NCBI RefSeq assembly: GCF_021155765.1
Contig: NC_060112.1
Span: forward strand, 10,354,001-10,418,000
DNA length: 64,000 bases
DNA from: Diprion similis
Taxonomy: Eukaryota > Arthropoda > Insecta > Hymenoptera > Diprionidae
Direction of reading: 5' to 3'
Position numbers and translations under genes: made by a program. The notes below the pieces were generated by a model. It saw only the letters and a program-made list of their open reading frames with translations. It was not told the DNA's origin and did no database searches. Every line of letters begins with the position of its first letter. Position 1 is the stretch's first letter. Positions 13,033 through 22,459 of this stretch are shown here, in pieces.

Positions 13033-13401
13033 TAATCATCTGGAACGAGACTCTCATTTAATTCCAATCGAACTTCACACACAGGTAAGTTCGTTTGATT
13101 TTTGATTATTTCGCATTCTGTGCGAATTATCATATACTGCATTCCTCGGACGATCCTGATTGGCCCCACGTATTCTTATATTCTTCGTGTAGTGTTTGCC
13201 GTGTCATTTGATAACACATGTTCAGATTCGTGATCGTAAGTGCAGCGCATTTCACGATTCTCGAAAGATTTTGTGTAACGATAAGAGCGCACGTTGGTGC
13301 AATTATTCGCATTCGTGTTCAAAGTTATTACGAGCCAAAAACGATAACCAGTTATATCTATTTTTCGTGGCCACGTACGTATTTTTATGCTGCAAATGTA
13401 G

Positions 13402-13442
13402 TATATATATGATGAAGAGAAGCAGTCAAAAACTTGTCAGTT
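13402..13442 (+). promoter_or_regulatory. Putative TATA + initiator promoter of lipocalin B
   Basis: TATATATAT at 13402-13410 is followed by TCAGTT at 13437-13442, an arthropod initiator match. Transcription from about 13439 would give a 5'UTR of roughly 93 nt with no need for an extra intron. The same pair occurs in mirror image before the pseudogene. The spacing (about 35-37 nt) is slightly longer than the usual 31. Confidence 0.45.
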
Positions 13443-13531
13443 AAGTCCATCACCGGCGGCGTTGCTTATATTTTGAAATTTTTTCGAAGATTTCCTCGAG
13501 GTCTGCAAATAATTTGTAATCATTCCTGAAA

Positions 13532-15137
13532 ATGCTGTGGTTCACGTTACCGTTGCTTTTCGTAAGTGGCTCACTCGCTCGGCTGGTAGGTTGGGGCAAC
13601 TGTCCTACGGTGATCAAGATGACGGATTTTGCGCCGTCTTCGGTAAGTTAAGATTACAAAAATTCAACGGAAACGAAAATGTAATAAAATTCCAGAGATG
13701 ATTTTTACGGATAGCATAAATGCCGTTTGAAAAAATATTCTTCATAAACAGTGTTGATGGAAAATGTATTCTCAGTGTAATTCCTTTTAAATAATTTTTT
13801 AAGAGTCGATCAAATTTGAAATACATACTGAAGACGGCCGTAACAATTAACGCAAAGATGTGCTTGTATCTCTTCCTCAGTTTATAGGATCTTGGTACGA
13901 GGCCTACAGATCCTCATCCATCTTTGAAGCAGGTGGATCATGTGTCACTGCAAAATATACGCTGAACGATAACGGCACAATCACAGTCTTGAACACCGCA
14001 AAATTAGCTGAGTAAGTCTTGTCTGCAAATTCAAGTATTATATGCTGGGGGATAATATTTGAGGTACAAGAACCTTGGGAAATAGATAGAATCATTTTTC
14101 TAAATCATAATTTGGATATCAATGATTGCGAGGAAAAAGTATGCGCGCGATACATTCTGAAGTGGATGTGGTGTGATTTAACACACCTCAAGGCTTTTTG
14201 AACAATGACAAGTGACAACGTTCAATGTCAAACAATACCAAATTATTCTGTAGAGAAAGTTTCCATTTGAACTACACGCCTGAATCTAAAGGAGGTTTGA
14301 AGTGTTGATGAAATTAGCAAATCGTAGTTCATATTTTGAAACTAGATGTTTGTGCTTGGTTTCTAGAAGTATTGCTTCGACAGCTCTTTTTTCTCATCCA
14401 AATTACCGATCTCTTGATTGCCATTTTTATCTATTTCCTGAAAGAAAAAAAAAATAATAATAATGACAATAACATGATGGAAGTATTTTACCAGACAAGG
14501 AATAACCGTTGCAATCGAAGGTATAGCTACGGTCGTAGGTGACTCGGCAAATGGCTTGCTGTCCGTCAAATTTTCTTCGTCACCAACTGCCGCGCCATAC
14601 CAGGTCCTCGGTGTCAAATACGGGCATTGGGCCGTCGTGTGCTCCTGTACGAAGATTGGCTTGATCAAGTAAGTACTGGTTCTTAATCATCAACACGGTT
14701 ATCTTTAATATGATGTCAGAATTTCCATGTACTGTAAGAACAATACGATGTTGACGTCTGCATGCTCAAAATTGGCGATAATCTAACACTATCGAATGCT
14801 GAGTTACGAATTGAACACGAAAATTGCTCTGTAGTGTAGTTCAGGTCAGCCAATTTTGGTCAATTTTGCTACAACATTTTTTCTACAGTCTATAGTCACA
14901 ACTAACAAGAAACAAAGTATGTAGAAGCAAAACTTTGATTGCTCTTCGTAAGACAAATATTAACGTGTCTTAATTTTGCTTAACCACCTTTTCAGCTTCC
15001 AATTTACTTGGATCTTGACACGAGAACGGAACCCTTCACAATCAGTATTGGACGAGGCATTTGCGGTCTGTGAAGCCAACTCTTTGAGTACTACAGACTT
15101 GCTTCCAACGGACCAATCGAACTGCGCGATAGCGTGA
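13532..15137 (+). CDS. Apolipoprotein D-like lipocalin (gene B), 4 coding exons, 185 aa
   Basis: Secreted lipocalin. Coding exons are 13532-13642, 13881-14011, 14495-14668 and 14996-15137; all introns are GT-AG and the sum of 558 nt is in frame, ending in TGA. The signal peptide starts MLWFTLPLLF and ends near GSLAR. The family motif reads GSWYEAYRSS; later blocks are GHWAVVCSC and WILTRERNPS. Exon phases equal those of gene A, which makes them direct paralogues. It departs from the family in three ways: extra cysteines (VVCSC and AVCEAN), loss of the conserved R/K-T-D-Q block (here LPTDQSNC), and an acidic/serine-rich C-terminal stretch. An altered disulphide pattern is likely. It lies in the right palindrome arm. 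Ligand unknown. Confidence 0.9.
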
Positions 15138-15348
15138 TCAGGCTGATTATCGTGAAAATACCCCGATTGCAGTGGTAATCCTTACATTTGTACTGATCAC
15201 GAGGATCGTGTTAACGAGACTGTGAGGATAACTACTCAGTTATCTTACTTGGTCTTACTTGCACTTTTTTGTTTTAATGGCTTGTTTCAACTATGCAAAT
15301 CTGATATCACTGACAGGGGAGCACTTTTAATTGGCAATGTGTGGCCAC

Positions 15349-15354
15349 AATAAA
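15349..15354 (+). promoter_or_regulatory. Poly(A) signal AATAAA after lipocalin B
   Basis: A canonical AATAAA lies about 212 nt past the stop codon of gene B, a normal insect 3'UTR length. It lies inside the tract that is identical in both palindrome arms. Confidence 0.5.
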
Positions 15355-17050
15355 GACATTCTTACACATACAGTGATGGACTTTGATCACTCCATATACC
15401 CACGTTTCGAATCACGGATTCCTCTACAACTGTTTCACGTGATGATTTTCACAGCTCGGAGTTTGTCAAAATTACGAATTTGTTTCCTCTATCCATTAAT
15501 AAATCGTGATATAACAAACATAAATTACGTCATCACAATTTTAATTATCGAAACACGGATTTCAGTAATTTTTCTTCTGAAAACTTATCAACGAAATTGA
15601 ACGCTATACGAAGATGTAAAGTCTGATAATTTGGCGCTGGATTCGTGCACTGTTCACTCAAACGCGAGCGAGTGAGTCGGTAGCCGTGAAAAGATCGACC
15701 GAGGATCTTATCTTCGAATCTGTTTTACCCACTGAACAATCAACGAGTGTAGTCTGCGAAGGATCCTGCTCAGCCGACTACGGAGAAGGAAATTGATCTA
15801 CAAACGTGGACAATGTCTACGAATGGAAAATCGTTAATTTGCCGTACCAGCCGAGGCGAAAAGACTTCAAAGCTCCGATAACGCAAGGAAAGATTCACAT
15901 CAATAAATGAATAGTGGCTGCATTAGGTAAGAATCAAGGGCTTGAAGAAAATAGAAAGCGTGAAGTATGCATCATCTTCACGTCTATTCTATCTGCATCT
16001 CAAAATTCATGACGGACATATTATTCACTTTGATTACCGTAAAATTTCATTTTCAACTGATAAGGAGCTCAAACGTTCAATCTTTACTATATAGAGAATG
16101 ATATTGTTATCAATTCAACAATTTGATTTATTGTCGTTGTGCAGGAAGCAATTAAAATACTGGACGCATATAAATGACTCACTATTGTATTCATATTTTC
16201 GTTTATCATTTAACTATTTTCGATGGAGCCTGATCGAGATCGAAAGCTCAGGTTCACACAGGGCTAAGCAATACAAAATGTAGGTTTCGCTGCGCATTAG
16301 CTGGCGTTGAGCGGTAAGTTTCACAGAAAACTCTCGGTATCTCGAGAATGATTCGATCGATTTTTGATCTGATATTTTTTAATGGTTTACGTTTTTCCTC
16401 GAACCCAGTTGCGTAGATAAGTGGTAAGTTAAAATGCTGGCCGGTCAAAACTGAACCTCGATATTTTGTCCAAAAATCAGCCTTTCATCACGCCAGCAAA
16501 AAACAGTTCTTATTCTCAGAAAATATTTTGGATCTAGGTCGAAGAGATAAACTATCCAAAAACATTGTCCCTACAATTGGAGTAAATCGGTCAAGACTGT
16601 CTCGAGATATAAGTAGTGTTCACCGCAAACCGTGTCACCAGAGCACATGGATGACGTTGGCTGGAATAGCAACGCTTTGTGATTGTAAATTTCCTTGCGA
16701 CGATTTGTAAATATACCTGAGAATCTCGAATTTATAATATAAGAAAAACCAATTCAAATGAACAGTTATCGAGATGAAGATTCTCGAGATTCACCTCCTT
16801 CGTTTATCCTTTAACTCATATACATGCGTTACTGCTCAAGGTTTAATAGTTTGTGCTAGTTGAATAGTAAACATTTTCAGACACTTCTATACATACCCAA
16901 AAATTTTAGGCCCTGAATAACGAGTCAAATAACTAAGATGACTAATATTCTGTTCTGCGTGGCATTGTAGTTCCTAAATCTTCAACTTTAAATTAATTTA
17001 CAACTGTTTTCGATTACATGCTTAAACTTTTTCCTTATTCAATTATGATT

Positions 17051-18996
17051 TCCGGCATGCAGCTATCACGTGATTCTTTCCTTATTTTTCGCGATTGCCA
17101 ATTGGCCCAGCAGGACACGTGCTTCATGCACGACCCTGTACGCAATCTAGGTATTGGAGCTTTTCGAGTTTCATGCACTTTTTCGTTAGAAACATGCGGT
17201 CAGAAAAAAAGGGACATAGCAAATTTTAATGCCTATCATTTGAATGTGAACTCGCGTGGATTGCAAATTTTCTTGTCAAACCCATTCCGGGATCATCCCG
17301 GGAGTTTATCAGAACAGACAAACTGAAATTCTTCTAGAAACCTGTTTTTTCGATACAACAGGTCCATAAAGTTTGGAGTTTATCGAAATTGGAAAACGTT
17401 ATTTCGGACCGAAACCAACACTTTTCCTGCATCTCCTTAGGGGGTGATAAGTAAAAATTCCATATCTGTATAAAGCACCCATATTTTCGAATTCTAAAAT
17501 ATTCTTCGTGTAAAATTTCACCTACACGTTGTTCTTTCGTGATTACATCCTTGGAAGTGAAGATGATAATTCGTGAATCAGAGAAGTCGAATGTTTGCAC
17601 TGATTTTTGAATTACAAATTATTACGAAGGCTTTTTGGATGCAAGGAATGACAGATGGAGCTGTAATACGCGAAACAATAAATTAGTTACCTGTTACTCT
17701 CCACATTTGCGGAACAGTAGTTTCGGAAATCTTCCAAGTAAGTTGACGCGTAATGCCACCATACATAAAGATTCTATTATCTCGAAAAGGTCCATTTTGA
17801 CAACTGGTGAGTCTGTGTACAATTAATAAAGGACCCGATTGAGAGTAAGCCGGCTTACGGAACACCCGCCAAGTTGCGCTCATCCGCACTCGTTCACTGC
17901 CGAAACTTATCTGCCAAAATCCACGTGCTCGCGGTTATCAAGTCGTCAAGCGACACCCGCCTGCCCTCTGGTTTTGAGGGTTGAAACTGGAGACTAATCT
18001 CGGGGCACCACGCGATGAAGGCGCGAACAATCATCATGATTACGAATTAGTTGAACAACTTGATTGATTCGTTGCAATCAAATACTTCGTGCTCAAACCG
18101 TTAGCCGTATTAACTGCAAAAGCTTCATCCAATACCGATTTATTCAATAGATATGGAAGCTGGAAAGAGCAAGGAATCAAAAACGGTGCAACGTATTGAA
18201 ATTAACTAACGGTCTCATAGGAAAAAATCTTCGCTATATCGATAAACATTGATACGAAGTACCATCGTGCGATTTAGTCAAATTATAAGGCAATGTATTT
18301 ACGAATTTCGAATTGTGGGAAACGACAATTTTTTGCAGTCGCTGGATGAAGTTCGGAAAATCGACGAGAATCCTGCGTAGACATATACGTACACCAGATT
18401 CACACTCGCTTTAAGGTTACAGTTATGAGCTACTGGTATCTGAACCCCTTGTTTTCATTACTCTTAAAGCCATTGTCGAAACTTTTCTCAATTAACACAC
18501 AAGCAGAATATCGAACACTATCATCTATGTATTTTCAATTTGAAACGGTTTCTTCATACTTGTAAGCAAAAAAATTATGAATCTTGATCAGCTGAAACTC
18601 ACTAATGTATAAGTACCATACCTACGTAGAAAAAAACACATTGTTCAAAACTCTTAAATTTCTGCAGTAACCTTAACGTACAAAGTAGTCCCATTAAAGT
18701 ACTCACAAGTGAGTATGTAGGTATACTTGTATAGGATAAAATGTAGGGATAGAAGAATTGTCTGTTGTCTGCTCTCCATAAACCTTTTTCACTCGAAGCT
18801 TTTCAGCAATATTTCTCAGGTAAATTTTTACGTAACACTTTATTCTTTTTTCTTGAATCATCTTTCCATTATGAACGTACAATTTATTTTAATTATATTG
18901 TATTTTTGTTTGTTTTGTTTTTCTCGCTCTAACCATCAAATCTTTCACACATATACGTACGGAATTTTTGCATCATTAGATAAATACAAACCTAAC
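17051..18996. other. Intergenic between palindrome and lipocalin D
   Basis: No coding exon recognised. Moderate AT content; open frames at 17018-17326 and 18727-19002 show no domain, signal peptide or splice support. Confidence 0.5.
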
Positions 18997-19014
18997 TTAT
19001 GAAAATAAATTATT

Positions 19015-19105
19015 TGGCACTTGTGCGGCGAGACTGGCCGGAATCGAACTCCAAACTGTTGTCCAAAGCCGAAAACCAGCCGCTACGAGCCACGTGGAAT
19101 TATCG
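19015..19105 (-). repeat. tRNA-like sequence, possible SINE head
   Basis: On the minus strand TGGCTCGTAGCGG resembles a Pol III A box, and GAGTTCGATTCC about 35 nt later is a near-perfect B box. The arms do not fold into a complete tRNA cloverleaf and I cannot assign an anticodon, so a tRNA-derived SINE or a decayed tRNA is more likely than a working tRNA gene. It lies just past the stop codon of gene D, in its presumed 3'UTR or flank. Confidence 0.3.
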
Positions 19106-19184
19106 TCAGCCTTTCGGGATGAGCCTAAAGTCTTGTGGTGTACCAGATTCGGTGGCTTATTCGGGGTATCGAGCTGCGCCAACT

Positions 19185-22100
19185 TCAAGGCTTCGGTTCC
19201 ACGATCTTCGCCGGCTCGGCGACTACCTTCGGCTTCGGTTCTTCAACAGCGACTTCTGGGTTCTTCACCTGAATCTGAGGGGCAAGCGGAGTTTCCGGCA
19301 CTGCCGATTCTGCAGCTGGTAACTCGGGCTTAACGGCCTCTTCAAGCGGCGCGGGCTTCTCAGCAGCTTCCGGTGCGGCCATCGGAACCTCGGCGAGCTT
19401 TTCCTTCTTCGCAGGTTCGGGCAGTGCAGATTTTGGCGGCAAGGCTGCGGCTTCCTGTAGCGGAACGGCGGCGACCGGAGTCTCGATCTTTTCCTGTTTG
19501 ATCGCCGTAGCTTCCGGAACTGGTTCTGCTAAATTTAGAACAGGAATCATCGCCGCTGGTTTTTCCTTCGGTTCTTCAAGCGCGACTGGTTCCTCCGGTT
19601 TGACAGTTTCCGCCGGTTCAGCGTCCTTCAGCACAGCTTCCGATTGCGGTTCGGCAACGACGTCCAACTTTACTTTCTCCGGTTCAGCACTCACGACGAC
19701 CTCGTGGACCTTCGACTCCTCGGCGATCGGCGCTGCTTCCGGCTGTGGATCTGCGGCTGGTTTCGCGGTCTCAGCGACCTTCAGAATAACTTCTGGGACC
19801 GTTTCCGGTGCGACAGGTTTCGGCGATGCTTCTTTAGCTGGTTCCACACTAGCAGGTTGCACTTCTTCCGCCAGTTTCTCCGCTGCTGGACTTGATTCGA
19901 CGGCGATTTCTTCCTTTGGCATTTCCATCGCTGGCTCAGCCTCTTGCAGAAGTCCGCTCGACCTCAAGAGCACCCCCTTTTCAAGCCCGGGTTCCGGCAC
20001 TACGGTTTCCTCCTTGATCGGGGTAGCGGGTGCAGCTGGAGCCACGGCAGGAATTGGAGCTGCAGCTGGAGCCACGGCTGGAATTGGAGCAGCGACTGGA
20101 GCTGGAGCTGCAGCAGCTGGAGTGGGCGCCAGATCGAAGGCACACTCAGCCTGGTCTGTCTTCACGAAGAATCTCCTTGATAGACCGTGTTTGTCCAAAG
20201 CGCCATAGGCCTAGACAGTCAATTTTACGGTGGAGACAAAGCCATAAATTTTTGGAAAGATACATGTAGGAGAATTCCAGAAAGCAAAAAAAAAAACATG
20301 ATTGAAATGATGATCAATCTCAGTGAATTGATGAGAAGTCACAGACATCGCTTCTTTAAATCATCATTTACCCAAGCAATTTTGGAATTTTGATTTAATT
20401 TAGATATTAATGTTTATTCTACGAATTTTTATTTCGTACACTTGATTTAATTTATTGATAGTCAACATCATCAAATCGTGTGCAATCGAAATTTCTTTAA
20501 AGTGACTGAACACCTTCACTGAACATGATGCCCAAATTCTAGTAATGATCGAAAATTTTGATCATTTTAGTTCCACTGAAAAGAAGTTGATATTAAAGTT
20601 TCATGAAATTTAACTAAAATCTTATTGTGACACAGTTGATGAAGCTTTTTCCCCTACAAGAATACTCTCGATGATAAATAAATTTCATAACTTCAACACT
20701 CGAATCCAAATTGGAAAGATTTTTGCATTGATTTCATCATATACGCCTACGTTTGCTATGATTTTTTAATTTCCTTTCAAACTGACGAAATTACGAGATC
20801 AAACGTGCTTCACCGGTGATGAAGTACGGTGTCAAACTGATTGTGAAACATGCATTACGCCTATTACTGTTTCAAATTACCATCTGCATAGTTGCCGAAG
20901 ACGGGTTACGGTTTCGGGTCATCACCCAAGCGCTCTGAGTGTGGGCGAGTCCGATGCTCTGGCAATTCCAGAGGAGTGCATAATTTTCGTAGTCGGTCTC
21001 CAGTACCGTGTACTGGGTCTCAGGAGTCAAAGGAACAGTCGTGTATTTCACGTTGATTCGTCCTTCCTCAGCCTTTGTTGGTGAGGGTTTAACCTCACCC
21101 TCCAGGACGCGTTTTATTCCAGTCCTACGGCCGTTCAGTTGAGTTAGAAATTGGAAATCACCGTCAGAAATTAAATATTCAAATCCACTTACAGTCGGTT
21201 GGTAACCTCGTTGCTGACGCGCACTTTTCCGTCGAATCCTTTGGTATAGTTTGAAACGACACATCGCGAGACGAGTTCGGTTAGTTGAAAGTACCTTTCG
21301 GCTTCGTACCAAACACCCAAGAACTAAAGAAAAAAGGTAACATTTAAAGAGAATAAATGATCAATGATTTCTTTTTCAATTGTTACTCGAGTACTTTTTT
21401 TTTAACAATTGTCTTGCACCAGAGCAAAGCAGTACGACTTTATTCACATCCGTCCTGACAGGTGTTCAATAGTGACGACGCTCTGATATAACTGTTTTCA
21501 ACTTTCGAGCACGGTTCGTCGGTCGCGTATATTCGGTCTCAGAATTCTTAAACCGGTTGACAAGAATTTGATTGATTTGAATTAATTTAATTTCAAATTT
21601 TGAATATTTCATACAAATGTGACGCGAAAAGATTCAAACGTTCGTCGCGTCTGGTTAGGAATCTGCATCAATTTGAATATTACATGCGGCGATAATTCCT
21701 CTCTAAATTTATTATAACTTTATATAATCAAGTTTATGTACAGTTATTTTCATTGATAGGTTTCCAGTGACTCATTATTTTTTTGGAATCGAAGCTGAAA
21801 AGAGTTTTTTTCATATAAAAATTGGAAGAATACGGAAAACAAAAATAATGGAATAACAGAGCATAGATACCGAGGCTTCATTTAAAATCGATGCAAATAA
21901 TTGATTCGAGGATCTCGTATTGTCAAATTGAATATTCAACGATGCCGAAACGATGAAGAAGAAGTGTTTCAGTGAGTTTGTAGAATATCGTCTTCCGAAT
22001 ATAACGAACCATCACAGAGTAAAATCAAACGAATCCAATAAATTTTCAAGCATTTTGAGTTACTTTGAAACGAAGCATTACCATCTAACAAAAGCTCTAA

Positions 22101-22410
22101 CTTTCAACACCGGTATCTATTATTTTCATATTTTTAACCAGAATTTCGTAGTTTACGATTACAACACTTTGGTAAAACATATTCAATGTAGGATTATCTT
22201 GCAATAAAATTGCTAAAACGTTTCGGTTCTTGGCCAATAAGCCGGTTTGGCGATGAATAAAAATAAGGCGGAGGAATATTGTGCAGAAAGACTTACCTTG
22301 GGCAAGTTAAAGCCAGCCATGGGGACTTGATCGGGACACCATCCCAGGTTGGGGATTTGGGCCTTAGCCAAAGCTAAGGCCGCGAATACGAGAACAATCT
22401 TCTTCAGCAT
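19185..22410 (-). CDS. Apolipoprotein D-like lipocalin with long PEVK-like tail (gene D), 504 aa
   Basis: Coding exons on the minus strand are 22297-22410, 21193-21323, 20881-21124 and 19185-20210; all introns are GT-AG and the 1515-nt sum is in frame. Residues 1-17 are a signal peptide (MLKKIVLVFAALALAKA). The barrel runs to about residue 189, with GVWYEAERYF, TGIKRVLEGEVKP, DYENYALLWNC, WVMTRNRNPS and FVKTDQAEC, plus the four usual cysteines. The last exon then continues without a stop for 315 residues. This tail is built of Pro, Glu, Ala, Val and Lys, has no Cys, Phe, Trp or Tyr, and includes a duplicated APIPAVAPAA unit. Lipocalins normally end near residue 190. The tail is probably disordered and extended, giving a tethering, spacer or matrix role; its function is unknown. 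Intron 3 is placed differently from genes A and B, so D is the more distant paralogue. Confidence 0.9.
20038..20097 (-). repeat. 30-bp tandem duplication in the gene D tail
   Basis: Two adjacent near-identical 30-bp units encode the repeated APIPAVAPAA peptide at the start of the tail. Local slippage of this kind is a likely way for the tail to grow. Confidence 0.7.
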
Positions 22411-22447
22411 TCTTAACGATCTGGCCGCAAGATTACAGATCTCTGGG

Positions 22448-22456
22448 CTTTATATA
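22448..22456 (-). promoter_or_regulatory. TATA box of lipocalin D
   Basis: TATATAAAG on the minus strand, about 38-46 nt upstream of the start codon. It predicts a very short 5'UTR (about 15 nt). No clear TCAGT initiator is seen at the expected position. Confidence 0.5.
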
Positions 22457-22459
22457 CAT

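Larger units (their letters stand above)
13033..17050 (+). repeat. Right arm of large inverted duplication (palindrome)
   Basis: Reverse-complement counterpart of 9690-12873, carrying the intact lipocalin B. The outer end fades near 17046, where ATTCAATTATGAT still mirrors the left arm. Divergence is uneven: outer and inner parts show many substitutions, whereas 15205-16187 looks identical to 10527-11509 with no indel (coordinates sum to 26714 throughout). Confidence 0.9.

Noticed and set aside
12433-13444. Several mirrored 60-96-codon frames near the palindrome centre
   Set aside because: They lie in promoter and upstream DNA, are mirror duplicates, and show no domain.
19498-20208. 236-codon plus-strand open frame rich in Ala, Gly and Ser
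   Set aside because: It is the antisense shadow of the gene D tail exon, whose minus frame is tied to a lipocalin barrel by splice sites and phase.
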